NCBI GenBank assembly: GCA_001687465.1
Contig: LVLI01000109.1
Coordinates: forward strand, 1 to 64,000
Origin: Halocafeteria seosinensis
Lineage: Eukaryota; Sar; Bigyra; Bicosoecida
Direction: 5' to 3'
Length of the DNA stretch: 64,000 bases
This document shows positions 36,233-46,425 of this stretch, in pieces; position 1 is the stretch's first letter; every line of letters begins with the position of its first letter. The notes beneath the pieces are model-generated. The model did no database searches. It was not told where the DNA came from and saw only the letters and a list, made by a program, of their open reading frames with translations. The translations under genes were made by a program, and so were the position numbers.

Positions 36233-38346
36233 ATGCCTATTACGCCTGAATTCCGTCTCTCTCAGACCCGGGAGCATGTCATTGCCGTCATTCGCCTCCC
36301 TTATATCAAGGTGACCAATTTAGAGTACCTCATCGAGGGTCATGATTTTTCCTTGTATTGCTACCCTTACCTATTGAAATTGACGCTCCCGGGCGAAGTT
36401 GTGGATGAAGAAGAATCCGGCAAAGGGGAAGCGCAACTGGACGGAAGCGAATCGGAAGGAGGAAGTTTGGATTCCTCAAAGCTTTATACACGAGAAAATC
36501 GAGGTTCTCGGACGGCTCGAGCTCAATATGACCCCAATAAAGTATGTCTTTCATGAACAGAGACCGTCAATACCGGATTCAACGTGATTGCATATGCACT
36601 TGGTTTTGAACAGGATAATGGAACCTTGACGGTATATATTCCTAAAAAGACCCCTGGAGAGGATTTCCCTGATTTAGATATGGTAACAAAGCTAATGCAA
36701 CCAAAGCCGAGATTCCCTGGGACGGGTGCTGCCGGCAGCAGTCAGTATGTATTTCGTCTCCATAATTGACAAAGCTGGGTAGCTCGTCATTCATGTGTGG
36801 TGTGTTTGCAGACCCAAGATACCTACACAACCGGGTGAAGATAAAGAAGAATCTGCTAGGAAACAACTTGAAGAAATGTACGTCTCCCAGCAGCAACAGT
36901 GGGACCGCTATCAACGAAGCAAACAGAACGGACCGCCATTGATTGAGGTTCTGGACTCAACTGAGTTTGAAGAGAATAACGAGAACGCTGAAGATGTGGC
37001 CTCCTGGGAGCCTAGCAGTGGCAGCACTAGTGCAACAGGAAGTAGCCTAGTCACATCTCAACTTGCATCATCGCATTCAGGAGAAGCTGGGGCAACCTCA
37101 TGCTCACAGACAGCTGCAGTCTCTGCTCCCGTGCGTTCATCATCCGAGTTGTTAGACTCGCCTGAAGAGAATGAAATCAAGTTTCCAAGCGGTAATAACG
37201 GAATCTCGTATGGCTTTAATGATCAGTATCAAGGAGTGTTCCGGCCCTTCGGGGAGGAGTCGGTATTAATAGTCGATTTGCCTTCTCCGGAAACGACACC
37301 GGTCGAACACCGTTCGAACCTCAGGGAAAGGTCTGAGATGGAATTATTTGATATTGAGAGATATATGTTGGACTTTTTGTATGGGAATGAGGATAATATT
37401 TATCAATCTGCGGTAGAATATATTCCTTGGTGGGTCGCTTTAGAAAATGAAAGCCGAAGTGTTGGGGACAAACGTCACTTCACGGAACAGGAGAACAGAA
37501 CCCTCCGAGGTCTTCCTAACAAAGAATACCTGATTGGGGATAATGAGAGGCCTAAACTATTTGCTGGACTTGTTAGTCTGGTGTATGCATATTGCTACGA
37601 CTACCGGACAACAGAAGGGGAGCATAGTTCGGAGTCTGGTTGGACATTGTGCAAACTTAGTCCATTATTGTCATGGCTGGACACACTTCCATCTCCTTCA
37701 GAGAGTTTAAAGGCATGTGTGCGTCGTGCCTTGATATTCCCTTATATTCGTAGATTTGATCTTGCAACGCTGGTTGCAACGGATGTAGTGACGGTGTTCA
37801 AGCTCGGAAAGCGAGCAATTCTTAGGTGTCTCCTCGCTGTGAAACAATTGCTGGAGAAAGAAGATCACGTGTATCTGTTGAATACCCTGTAAGTTGTGAT
37901 AAATAAAGGGTTTGGGAATGCTTATCAGGTGTTTACCAATCAATATGAACTTTTTGCTTCACAGGTACATTGATGATTATTGCGTGTGGATACAACACTT
38001 AGCAGAATCTACTATTTGTGATGTGTATTGCGACTTATACAATGCTCTCGAGTCCTTGAGGAAGGAATCACTGTGTCTCGGTTTGCGAGCGAGCGAGGAG
38101 AACGCAGTTCGTGTAAGAGATGATGAAATTTCACCTGAGGAGGCTATTGCGAATGTGAAAGAAACTCTGTGTAAATATGAAGCTGCTGAGTGTGCATCTT
38201 CCGAGGATGATGACTCCTCTATGGCGTCTTCGACGACCGGAACGACAGAAGAGGAAACGGAAAAGAGTAGTGAGTCTCCAGCACAGCAACGTCTCCCGGA
38301 TAACGCGTTTACCGAAGTTACAGAGTCGCCCCCACGTGGTCAGTAG
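36233..38346 (+). CDS. SHQ1: SHQ1 H/ACA snoRNP assembly chaperone
   Basis: SHQ1 holds dyskerin/Cbf5 during H/ACA RNP biogenesis. Exons 36233-36541, 36614-36744, 36812-37888 and 37965-38346 join in phase (about 632 residues). The N-terminal CS domain shows MPITPEFRLSQTREHVIAVI, YLLKLTLPGEVV and, across intron 1, DNGTLTVYIPKKTPGEDF. The SHQ1-specific domain carries KLFAGLVSLVYAYCYDYRTT and GWTLCKLSPLLSWLDTLPSP, which are diagnostic. A Ser/acidic linker lies between the two domains, and the C-terminus is acidic and Ser-rich. The start matches where the family begins. Confidence 0.92.
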
Positions 38347-39515
38347 TTTCCTCGCTACCTGACGGCTGCAAGAGTGCCACTCGGCGGCTGTTAAGTATTG
38401 CACTATCGTGTTCTCGAGACTCGGGGGTGCCCTGTGAGAAGTTCACAGACGGGACGATTTCAAGCGCTCAATCTAGTAATGGCGGGCATTCTGTTAGAGT
38501 AGGAATGATTGGGTAAACGTTCTCGTCAGAGTCGGAGGCACCTTCTCCTACTGCGCTGAGGTAACCCCCAGCCCAAACTTACTCGTAAGAATGGTAAGGC
38601 CGCTCGGTCTTAGGGGGCGGGCGAGAGTCATAGTTTTGCTATTACCAGTCGTTAGAGGCACACGTAGAGTAGTGCACTAAGTGTCGACAGTATGTGATGC
38701 TTGTTAGGAACCCCAAGGACTGTGCAAGTTAAGTTGACCACGATTGACCTTCTGGAGTTTGCGACTGCATCGGGTCGTCTTAAATTATGGTTCCGTCGCG
38801 CACCGGTAGAATATACTTATGAGTTTTGCGGTGCTGCTATACAACAACATACACTAGTATGTCCATAATCTTGGATGGGTTATGAATATAGGCCCTCATT
38901 GTTCCGAGCTCTTGCTCAATGCTTCCAGAAAACTTGCAAAGCATCAGTCTTTGACGAACCTCTCTTTTCGGGCATACACGTGCTAGTTGACAGCCGAAGT
39001 TAGGAGCACCAAATTGGCGAGGCTGCATAATACGCGTTTAAAACAAAATTCATGATGGATGATGAAACCCAAAAGTTCCTATCCATGACGAGTGAATGGA
39101 AGTGGGAAGTTCGTCATGGAACTCAACGTATGAGTCAGGGTACAGCGTAGTGCCAGTGCCAGTGCCACCGGTAGTCGTGCTCACCACAAAAATCTGGACA
39201 AAAGCGGTGTATCTGTAGCAAAAGCCTCTGAAGACGCGCAATCTGCTACAAATTGTACTCTGAATAAGTGGGGTTGTTCGCTGCGAATAATAATGTTTTC
39301 CGCTCGTTACAACCGCGTGTGCGTTCTAGAATCTGGACACTCTACCGTACAGAAGTTGTATACACAGTACAGTATTGACAGACCAACCGTGAGGAGCCAA
39401 AAGAAGTGCTCGTCAACAAAGCAAGTATTCCTCCGAAACCATAGGAAACCAAGGCGTCGGGCAGAAAAAACAAACAATAGAGCGTGATGCATCGCCTTTT
39501 CTACAGCTCATAACC
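38347..39515. other. intergenic, nothing recognised
   Basis: About 1.2 kb without a supported gene; only short stop-broken frames. Confidence 0.45.
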
Positions 39516-42332
39516 ATGGCACGACCCACAAAGCGTATATCATCCTCGTTCACCTTGCAGTGGGCGCTGATATTGACAGGGATTGCTTTCATTGATGTCC
39601 GTCCTTGCTTGATATCTGATCGGGAGCAAGAGCAACTCGGCAGTCCTAACCTCACCCTCAGTGAGCAACGCGTACCAGCGCATCGCGTCTTCCCTTGCCA
39701 GTGTGATACTCCCCTGGTGTATGGATCTCGTCAAAGGGTGCATCACTTTACCTGCTCTGCTCGTACCGTGCGGTCATCTTATTTGCTTAATAGCAAACGG
39801 AAAAGCAACCATATCCGTTCTCCTCCGATGATTGGCTCTTTGTTACGAGGAAAACAAGCCCACCAGATGGAATCTTGTGACTATTGCATACTTGGAAATA
39901 CGGGAAAAAGAATACATGCCTCAAATATGACTTCCCTGGAAGATCCAGTTGCCATGGACCACCTTGCAGTTATGAAGGTCCTACGAAAGAAAAGTGACAA
40001 GAAGTTGGTGGGATTCTTCAGTCTCCTGTTGCTATCGTCCGAGACGAACATGTACCTCGAATTGAAGGATGATTTTTCACCAAAACTTCATTGGACAGCG
40101 ATCGAGTCCGTTCGTTGGTGGAGCAAGCTGGCTAATAGCGGACGAGCAGGTGCTGTTTTTGCTATAGCGACCGATATAGGTCCATTCCGTAGTGTTCGAC
40201 AGATGTTTCCCTTCCCTGAACACATGGCGCACCTAGGGTTCCACGGCTTGACTGTCCCAAAGCAGAATTCACTGCTTGTTTTATTTAACCTGCTGATCGC
40301 ATCAGTCCAGGTTCTAGCATTGAGTTGGATCGCATCAGTCCAGGTTCTAGCATTGAGTTGGATCGCATCAGTCCAGGTTCTAGCATTGAGTTGGAAGTTT
40401 ACCAGGTTCTCAGCTCCAGGAGATCAAGATTTTTCAGCAGCTCCCAGCAACACTTTGGAAAGGACTTCTCGCTTGAAATATAAAGTCCCAATCCAGACAC
40501 TGGTGTGGCCAGTCCCTACAATGGGAATGAAACAGCTAGCGTATCGAACATATTCAAAAGCGTCTCTGGCTTATTCACACACGACGGTTGTGTTGGCGTC
40601 ATTGTTTTTTGGTTGCGTTTTTTCGACCGAGGCAGTGGCAAGAGACTTACGTTTCGCAATTCTAAATGGTGACGAATCTTGCTTCCATTTTATTGCGGAT
40701 CAACGCCAGTTTGAAATGAATTGTAGTGAGTTGGTGTGGAGTGATCACGGTTACACGAACCAGGATTACATCTCGTTGGATGCGAATGAGGTATTTGACG
40801 GTGGACGGAAGAATGGTCATATGTTGGATCTGAACGGAATAGCAGGTTTCAAAGGATTGTATACGATAATGGGTAGTGTTGCATCGTTTGATCAAGCTCC
40901 CTTGATTCGGAATCTTGATGTAAGGCGTGGGGAAACTGCAAAATATGGTGGATTCATTGTCCGACAAGAGCAGAAATTCTTTATTATAGAGTCATGTAGC
41001 TCATCAGGAGATATTGCTGATACGCATGGTGGTGGTATATGTGGTTGGCGAAGCGGTCATAATGGTCAAATCAGGATATCGAATTCGTATTCGACAGGGA
41101 GGATACTGGGTGGAGCAACGGGTGCAGGTGGTATTGCAGGAAACAGAGTAGGAGACAATCATGGTATTGTCAATATCACGGGTTGTTATTCCACTGGGAC
41201 GATTGAAGCCCTGGTTGCAGGTGGTATCTGTGGAAGTGCTGCTGGTCTTACGAATGGTCAAGTGTATATAACTCGTTCCTATTCCACAGGAGATATCACT
41301 CCTAGTGGTCAACAGAGTGGTGGTATTGTGGGTGTCAATGCTGGTAACACCAATGGATTCGTTTATATCAAGGAATGCTATAGTATGGGGCGAATATCTG
41401 CAGATTATAGTGGAGGGATTACCGCCGGCGAGACAGCAGACGATGGGGGTGAAGTACATATCATAGATTGTTATTCACGAGGAGATATTAGTGGCACAGA
41501 AGCAGGAGGTATTACAGGAGACCAGACAGGAGGAGAATCAGGCAGTGCGACAGGCGATGTGTACATCACAAATACATATGCATCAGGTGCAGTCACTGGG
41601 ACGGATGCTGGTGGTATTATAGGCCACATATTCAGTGGAGCGAATGGTACTATTCACGTGAGATACTCAGTATACAATGGCACTGAAGGAGCAGCGTCGA
41701 TCGTAGGAGTGGATGATGGAAATAATCTCCTCGAGACAGACAATTCAGATGATTTGACCGACATACATGGTCAACTGTATCAACTGGGAAGTTGGTCAAA
41801 TGATGTATGGGCTTTAGATAGAGGAGAACATGACGATGAAGAGGAGAATCTGCTGCCGATTCTACGCTTTCAATTACCAGCGTCATCTCCTACTCCTTCA
41901 CCGATGTCGACGCCATCAGCGACAACGACAAAATCGGAGACTCCTTCAAGCAGCGTTACAAAGTTTACATCCTCTGCTACTCCATCGTCGTCGCATAGCC
42001 AAACAAGGATTTCAACTGGAAGGGCAAGCCCCACGCTACCTTTAACACCGACTCAAAGTTCCACTTCCACGTCGACGGCCACTAGATCGGAAACCATGTC
42101 AAATTCTTGCTCATCGTCTGTAAGTGCCTCACCGACTTCGACATCTGCTCACTCGACTTCATTTTCCAACGCTAGCTCTCCGACTATGACAGGAACGTCA
42201 TCGTCCAGCTTGACTCCAACACGAAGCTCCATGTCGACACCCTCCGAAGCCGTTACGGGTAAACCAGACGATCCGTCTGACAAGATCATTGTACTGCCTG
42301 CTCAAAGACCCAAGCGTACGGTAAATGGCTGA
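39516..42332 (+). CDS. GLUG-type repeat protein with Ser/Thr-rich tail, probably cell-surface
   Basis: 938 residues, no intron, ATG in a strong context (ACCATGG). A hydrophobic N-terminus (LQWALILTGIAFIDVRP) suggests a signal sequence, and a second hydrophobic stretch near residue 355 (VVLASLFFGCVFSTEAVA) lies just before the conserved part. Residues about 500-720 contain seven units of about 40 residues marked by GGI-x-G and YSTG (SYSTGRILGGATGAGGIAGN), resembling the GLUG motif expected to fold as a beta-helix. The last 200 residues are a Ser/Thr/Pro tail typical of glycosylated wall or adhesion proteins. A decayed paralog lies at about 22.6-23.1 kb. Function unknown; adhesion is an inference. 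Confidence 0.6.
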   Translation: MARPTKRISSSFTLQWALILTGIAFIDVRPCLISDREQEQLGSPNLTLSEQRVPAHRVFPCQCDTPLVYGSRQRVHHFTCSARTVRSSYLLNSKRKSNHIRSPPMIGSLLRGKQAHQMESCDYCILGNTGKRIHASNMTSLEDPVAMDHLAVMKVLRKKSDKKLVGFFSLLLLSSETNMYLELKDDFSPKLHWTAIESVRWWSKLANSGRAGAVFAIATDIGPFRSVRQMFPFPEHMAHLGFHGLTVPKQNSLLVLFNLLIASVQVLALSWIASVQVLALSWIASVQVLALSWKFTRFSAPGDQDFSAAPSNTLERTSRLKYKVPIQTLVWPVPTMGMKQLAYRTYSKASLAYSHTTVVLASLFFGCVFSTEAVARDLRFAILNGDESCFHFIADQRQFEMNCSELVWSDHGYTNQDYISLDANEVFDGGRKNGHMLDLNGIAGFKGLYTIMGSVASFDQAPLIRNLDVRRGETAKYGGFIVRQEQKFFIIESCSSSGDIADTHGGGICGWRSGHNGQIRISNSYSTGRILGGATGAGGIAGNRVGDNHGIVNITGCYSTGTIEALVAGGICGSAAGLTNGQVYITRSYSTGDITPSGQQSGGIVGVNAGNTNGFVYIKECYSMGRISADYSGGITAGETADDGGEVHIIDCYSRGDISGTEAGGITGDQTGGESGSATGDVYITNTYASGAVTGTDAGGIIGHIFSGANGTIHVRYSVYNGTEGAASIVGVDDGNNLLETDNSDDLTDIHGQLYQLGSWSNDVWALDRGEHDDEEENLLPILRFQLPASSPTPSPMSTPSATTTKSETPSSSVTKFTSSATPSSSHSQTRISTGRASPTLPLTPTQSSTSTSTATRSETMSNSCSSSVSASPTSTSAHSTSFSNASSPTMTGTSSSSLTPTRSSMSTPSEAVTGKPDDPSDKIIVLPAQRPKRTVNG
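40295..40393 (+). repeat. 33-bp unit, three exact tandem copies in coding sequence
   Basis: Copies begin at 40295, 40328 and 40361 and encode IASVQVLALSW three times. They are identical at DNA level, so recent. Confidence 0.95.
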
Positions 42333-43928
42333 AGATGTTTGACAAGACATTTCAAGGAATCAAACAAGAAAAATGTTGAGGCGTAATCCAATAGCAACAT
42401 GAATGATAAGTTTTACAGTAGCGGTACTCGAAGCATAATGATAATAACCTTAAATTATGTACACAACAGATCTTGCTTGCGCGGATGTATCAGGGTTTCT
42501 GCCGCTGGGGGGAATGGCGCTGTACCCGCGATGGGATCACCTCACGATTGAAGACAGGATATCTGACATTACCACGAGAATCGACATAGACCAAAGCTCA
42601 GCACAATGTTTGAATCTGTATGAGCAGCTTGCGTGTGATATGTTTTTCTTCTTCGCATTCATTCTCCCTTTCATGAACGCTTCCGTCGTGCTGCATTTGC
42701 ATAACATTGCTGTTTTCTCCGCTCGTGGACGGAGTTCGGTAAATGAATCAGGATGATCATAGTGTAGATGTTACTAAGCTCAAGTAACTAAGAAATGCTT
42801 TTATACCGGTTGTGCTGTACTGATCGTCCTATTATAGGCTAAAATCAGAAGTAGGGCTAAACTCTAAACCAGGAGTTCGGCTCTTATTCGCATTTAGAAA
42901 TTCGAACACTCGACAGACGGCGGAAAACTCCACTTTTTTGCCCGCAGTTTTTACTAGAGGGGTGGTATCCGCTGTAGCCAACACGATTTTTTTCCACCTT
43001 GGATACTCTCCCGCAAGTCGTGGGAATTAGCGTGGACATTTGATAGAGGTGTTGCCATCGTAGTCAGAGACAGGAGAATTCGTCACAAAGTTAACGAATG
43101 CGAACAGATTTTACATGGTGTCATACTTTTACAGCAAACCAATGGCGCGACAAGTCTCGAAATCAAAACCTCGAGACAGATTTCGAATAGCTCATCATTG
43201 TAACATGACTCTGGGTTTTGCTGGTAGCCTATCCACACCAGTCCTGGTCCGACCACCGATGGGAACCCTAACTCGTTGATGCAGAAACTTCGAAGCACTC
43301 TGTACATCAGTCCAACTTGGACGATGCAACTATAAATCTCTATATACTTCCTTACCTCGTGACCTCTTTGCCCGTTCGATGACGACGACGGAACCACCAT
43401 TGGTGTCCGAAGCAGTCCGAGGTAGCGTCGGTGGCGAAGATCCCTTCTTCGGCTGGTCCCGGGATAATCGCGCAGTTGCTTCATGGGTATTTACAGGCCC
43501 AGTGGTTTCTGTCTCTAGCAAAAGCAACCATGTTACAGCATACCCCAGCTGACACAGTGCTGAACACCTGCAGGACACTACTGTACATATTATCCTCCTG
43601 CATTCTTTCGCTGTTGTCCCTCGTCCTTGGCATCATTTCACCCTGTTCCCTTCTCTGATTTTCCTCTTCTCTGCTCTCTTTGTACGTGTGTTCTCCGTCA
43701 AGCATCATAAGACCATGTACAGTGCAGGTACTGGTTTTACATATTGTATTCCCGCACCGTGTCCCTCGCCAGATATTCCCAATATTTGCACCTTAACAGT
43801 CTGAAATAGGTCTGTACTTGGTACAATACACCGAGGATCTCTCCTTTCTGTCTTGTTTGCTTTGTAATAACCCTCTCTATTTCTTTTGCTTTTGGCTGAC
43901 CGGAACGGCAAAAAAAAAGATGATGTGA
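42333..43928. other. no gene; host side of the junction
   Basis: Only short frames without recognisable features. Base composition is still that of the left part. Confidence 0.45.
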
Positions 43929-43981
43929 GAAGGAGATACAGAAAAGAAGATACTAACGCTTCTTCTTTTCTGTCCTCCTTC
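43929..43981. repeat. long hairpin at the host-virus border
   Basis: Near-perfect inverted repeat: arm 43929-43950 (contains ACAGAAAAGAAGA) against 43961-43981 (TCTTCTTTTCTGT), about 20 pairs with a 10-nt loop TACTAACGCT. It lies just before composition changes, so it could be an element terminus or a relic of integration. Confidence 0.7.
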
Positions 43982-44032
43982 CCAGATGGTCAATTTTGCT
44001 TAGTCTATTAATAATGTTGTTTATGTGTCTAT

Positions 44033-44100
44033 GTGTATATATATATAGATTTTTTTTTATAAATTTATATATATATATATAATATATTTATAAAATAATC
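44033..44100. repeat. AT-rich low-complexity tract
   Basis: TATATA and poly-T runs immediately inside the AT-rich region; marks the junction zone. Confidence 0.85.
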
Positions 44101-44304
44101 TAATAGGCTAGTTAGAAAAAATTAAAAACATTAGCATCAGGCACAATTGCTCCCTTCTTGGGGGAGGTAGCGATTTTTAAAGAAAGTTTATTTTAAACCG
44201 TTATTACCCTTCATTAATGAAACTAAAAGAAAATGAACACATTTTCACAAACGATACTAAATTGTTTTTGACGCCACTTTTTTCTAAAAAGGGCTTTGGG
44301 TTAG
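44101..44304. other. left end of the viral region
   Basis: AT-rich, no gene. It holds a GCTCCC...GGGGGAG hairpin near 44150 and one dispersed palindromic element (GACGCCACTTTTTTCTAAAA) near 44269-44295, like those between block A genes. Confidence 0.5.
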
Positions 44305-44490
44305 TTATTGAAAAGGATAGTCAGTTAATGAACCTAACCAACAACGAACTTCCGTATATTCTAGATTACAATTAACAAAAGCATCCAAAATACATTCATT
44401 TTCAATTCCACCTAAAGAATACAACCATTTAGCTGTTTCTAGATGACCATTTTGACAACACCAACGAAATTCGGGGAAAAGGTTAGGAGT
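44305..44490 (-). pseudogene. ankyrin-repeat fragment
   Basis: The frame reads PNLFPEFRWCCQNGHLETAK then WLYSLGGIENE, a giant-virus style ankyrin unit, and stops at 44305. It follows the 111-codon gene directly but in another frame, so the two may be one gene split by a frameshift. No own start codon is apparent. Confidence 0.5.
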
Positions 44491-44491
44491 T

Positions 44492-44827
44492 TTAATTTTT
44501 GTTAAACAGTGTTTTAAGTTTATTTTCCCAAGAAAGATTAGGATTATTCATAAAACTAGTAATATCTACCGCATTTTCTAACTGAAGGTATAGGTCTGGA
44601 TTTTGTTGTATAAGAAATGTTTCGTGTAAATAGTCCCAGACTTCATCCCAATTAATCTGCGATTTTTGAATGTTGGGGTAATCATCTACGTTAAATTCTT
44701 TTACGATATCGCTAAGGATACCCTCTTGTTCTGTAAGAGGGTAGTCCCAAAAGTCTAAAGGTATAATGTTGTTCTCGATAATGAGAGCGGTTTCTTTGGT
44801 ATCATAGTTAGTCCATTGGTTTTCCAT
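44492..44827 (-). CDS. acidic 111-residue protein, perhaps N-part of an ankyrin protein
   Basis: Trp- and Asp/Glu-rich (LDFWDYPLTEQEGILSDIV), helical, no recognised domain. Its stop at 44492 is followed in a shifted frame by an ankyrin unit. A promoter-like motif AAAAATGATTTTG lies 37 bp upstream of the ATG. Function unknown. Confidence 0.55.
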   Translation of the reverse strand: MENQWTNYDTKETALIIENNIIPLDFWDYPLTEQEGILSDIVKEFNVDDYPNIQKSQINWDEVWDYLHETFLIQQNPDLYLQLENAVDITSFMNNPNLSWENKLKTLFNKN

Positions 44828-44863
44828 TGTTTATATATGTGGTTTTGTTTAAAAAGAAAAAAA

Positions 44864-44876
44864 CAAAATCATTTTT
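44864..44876 (-). promoter_or_regulatory. early-type promoter motif
   Basis: AAAAATGATTTTG, 37 bp upstream of the start at 44827; same spacing as before 46373. Confidence 0.5.
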
Positions 44877-44893
44877 TTTTTCTCATTTTTGAA

Positions 44894-46051
44894 CTATTTA
44901 GAGCAAAATAGAAAGATTTCGTTGGGAAAAAATCGCATTTCTTCTTTTAGATTTTCAAGCTTGTTAGCACAAAATACTTGGCTAAAATATTGCTTCAATT
45001 TTTCAATTCTTTTCAATAGATTGGCTTTACTCCTATCTCGTTCAATATGGTATGCTATAACCATTTTCTTTACCCCTGTAAAGTCAATGTTGTCTATTAG
45101 TTCTATTTCAGCACCTTCAATATCCATCTTAATACAATCGCCTTTTTCTATTAATTCCTGTAAATTTTGAACATCTGTTTCCCAGTATTCGGTTTTATTT
45201 TTGTTCGGATAAAAGGAATTCAACCACGGTTTAGTAGGGTGTTTATAAAACTTTCTTTTATTTTCTCTATCAATACCTAAAGGTTTATCAATAATAGTTG
45301 GAATTTTAACATTTCTTTGACTAAACCAATCTTTCATGATTTCTGTATTCCTAGGGTCTGGTTCGCAAAAGTATTTAACAGAACCTCCATTCATCAGGAC
45401 TTTAAAACTAAAACAACCAATATTTCCCCCACAATCAATCCATCGTTCATAAGGTTCAATTTTAAAACTGCGTCTTTGATAGGGACATTTTCTGATTACT
45501 TCCTTGACTATTGAATTGTATTCCGGATAGTCTGGATAGAAACTGAAACAATTATTATGATACAGCATAACCGAATACCTTGTTCCTTGATGGGGTTTAT
45601 TGTAGTGAGTAATATTAGTTCCATCAAAGACTTGAGGTTTATGATTAATGTCTATTTCTTCAAGTGTTCCATTAGGATGTTCTAAGACTAATTCACCACC
45701 CGTATAATTACCTAAACCTAGTATCAAAGTATTTCCTACATTTTTCCCATCTTTATGAGGCGGACATACAAAATCTTTGTTAATGGTGGCTGATGAAAAA
45801 GGAAAATTATACTCTTTTCCTATCTTTTTTATTGCTTCCCAGATTTCTGGATACTGATAGGTTAATTTCGTGTTTCCAATTTCACTAGTAAATAGTTTTT
45901 GAAAAATGCCTAGATGAAAGGATTGTATTTTGGTATTTGAAAGTTTTTTCCGCTGAGTTGTTGGAAATGGTTCTAGCTGATTAAGTAGGTCTTCTAAAAT
46001 ATCCATATATATTTCTGAAATACTTTGTTCCTTTATGCTTTTAAAAAACAT
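44894..46051 (-). CDS. 2OG-Fe(II) oxygenase / FkbM methyltransferase fusion
   Basis: About 386 residues from Met at 46051, or 371 if the Met at 46006 is used; in-frame sequence above 46051 runs through a dispersed palindrome and is probably not translated. The N-terminal half has an iron/2-oxoglutarate pattern: CPPHKDGKNVG (H-x-D pair), LGNYTGGELVLEHPNG, a distal His in NITHYNKP and Arg-Ser in GTRYSVMLYHN. The C-terminal half is FkbM-like: WIDCGGNIGCFSFKV (SAM loop), CEPDPRN, KMDIEGAEIELIDNI. Such enzymes hydroxylate and O-methylate sugars or proteins. Probably used to modify virion glycans or host surfaces; substrate unknown. Confidence 0.75.
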   Translation of the reverse strand: MFFKSIKEQSISEIYMDILEDLLNQLEPFPTTQRKKLSNTKIQSFHLGIFQKLFTSEIGNTKLTYQYPEIWEAIKKIGKEYNFPFSSATINKDFVCPPHKDGKNVGNTLILGLGNYTGGELVLEHPNGTLEEIDINHKPQVFDGTNITHYNKPHQGTRYSVMLYHNNCFSFYPDYPEYNSIVKEVIRKCPYQRRSFKIEPYERWIDCGGNIGCFSFKVLMNGGSVKYFCEPDPRNTEIMKDWFSQRNVKIPTIIDKPLGIDRENKRKFYKHPTKPWLNSFYPNKNKTEYWETDVQNLQELIEKGDCIKMDIEGAEIELIDNIDFTGVKKMVIAYHIERDRSKANLLKRIEKLKQYFSQVFCANKLENLKEEMRFFPNEIFLFCSK

Positions 46052-46100
46052 GGCAAAACGGTTTTTTGATGTTACTTTTTTTCTAAAAAAGAACAAAGCA

Positions 46101-46373
46101 TTAGATAAGACATTCAACAGGTTCTTTAGGTTGGATAGGTTTAACAGTAGTTTTCTTTTTAGCATCTTTTTTCTTTTCCTTATTATTATTGAATTGGAGT
46201 ATATAGTTGGGTTCTTCTAACCCTAGTTTTTCAAGTCTGGCTTGAATAGCTCCTGTAGTTCGTCCTAATTCTTTGGCTATTTCTTCTTTAGAAATTTTGT
46301 TATTATAACGGGTTTTAAGGGTTTCTTCTTGCTCTGTAGTCCATTTCTTGTATGTACCTGCTTTACCTGACAT
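46101..46373 (-). CDS. small helix-turn-helix (Myb/SANT-like) DNA-binding protein
   Basis: Start chosen at MSGKAGTYKKW because TATATA precedes it and an early-type motif lies 36 bp upstream. The body KKWTTEQEETLKTRYNNKIS followed by KEEIAKELGRTTGAIQARLE is a compact helix-turn-helix of the kind in GcrA-like or Myb-like regulators, followed by a Lys-rich tail. Probably a transcription regulator of the element. Confidence 0.65.
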   Translation of the reverse strand: MSGKAGTYKKWTTEQEETLKTRYNNKISKEEIAKELGRTTGAIQARLEKLGLEEPNYILQFNNNKEKKKDAKKKTTVKPIQPKEPVECLI

Positions 46374-46408
46374 TATATATGTGTTTTTCTTTTTGAAACT
46401 AGAAAAAA

Positions 46409-46421
46409 CAAAATCATTTTT
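46409..46421 (-). promoter_or_regulatory. early-type promoter motif
   Basis: AAAAATGATTTTG, 36 bp upstream of the start at 46373. Confidence 0.5.
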
Positions 46422-46425
46422 CCCC

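Noticed and set aside
39516-40290. Known domain in the N-terminal 250 residues of the GLUG protein
   Set aside because: I looked for a protease, lectin or kinase pattern and found none that could be supported.
42457-42756. 99-codon plus-strand frame
   Set aside because: No domain, no splice context and no similarity visible; treated as chance.
46052-46165. N-terminal extension of the oxygenase/FkbM gene
   Set aside because: The added residues are a translation of a dispersed palindromic element and overlap the neighbouring gene's end.
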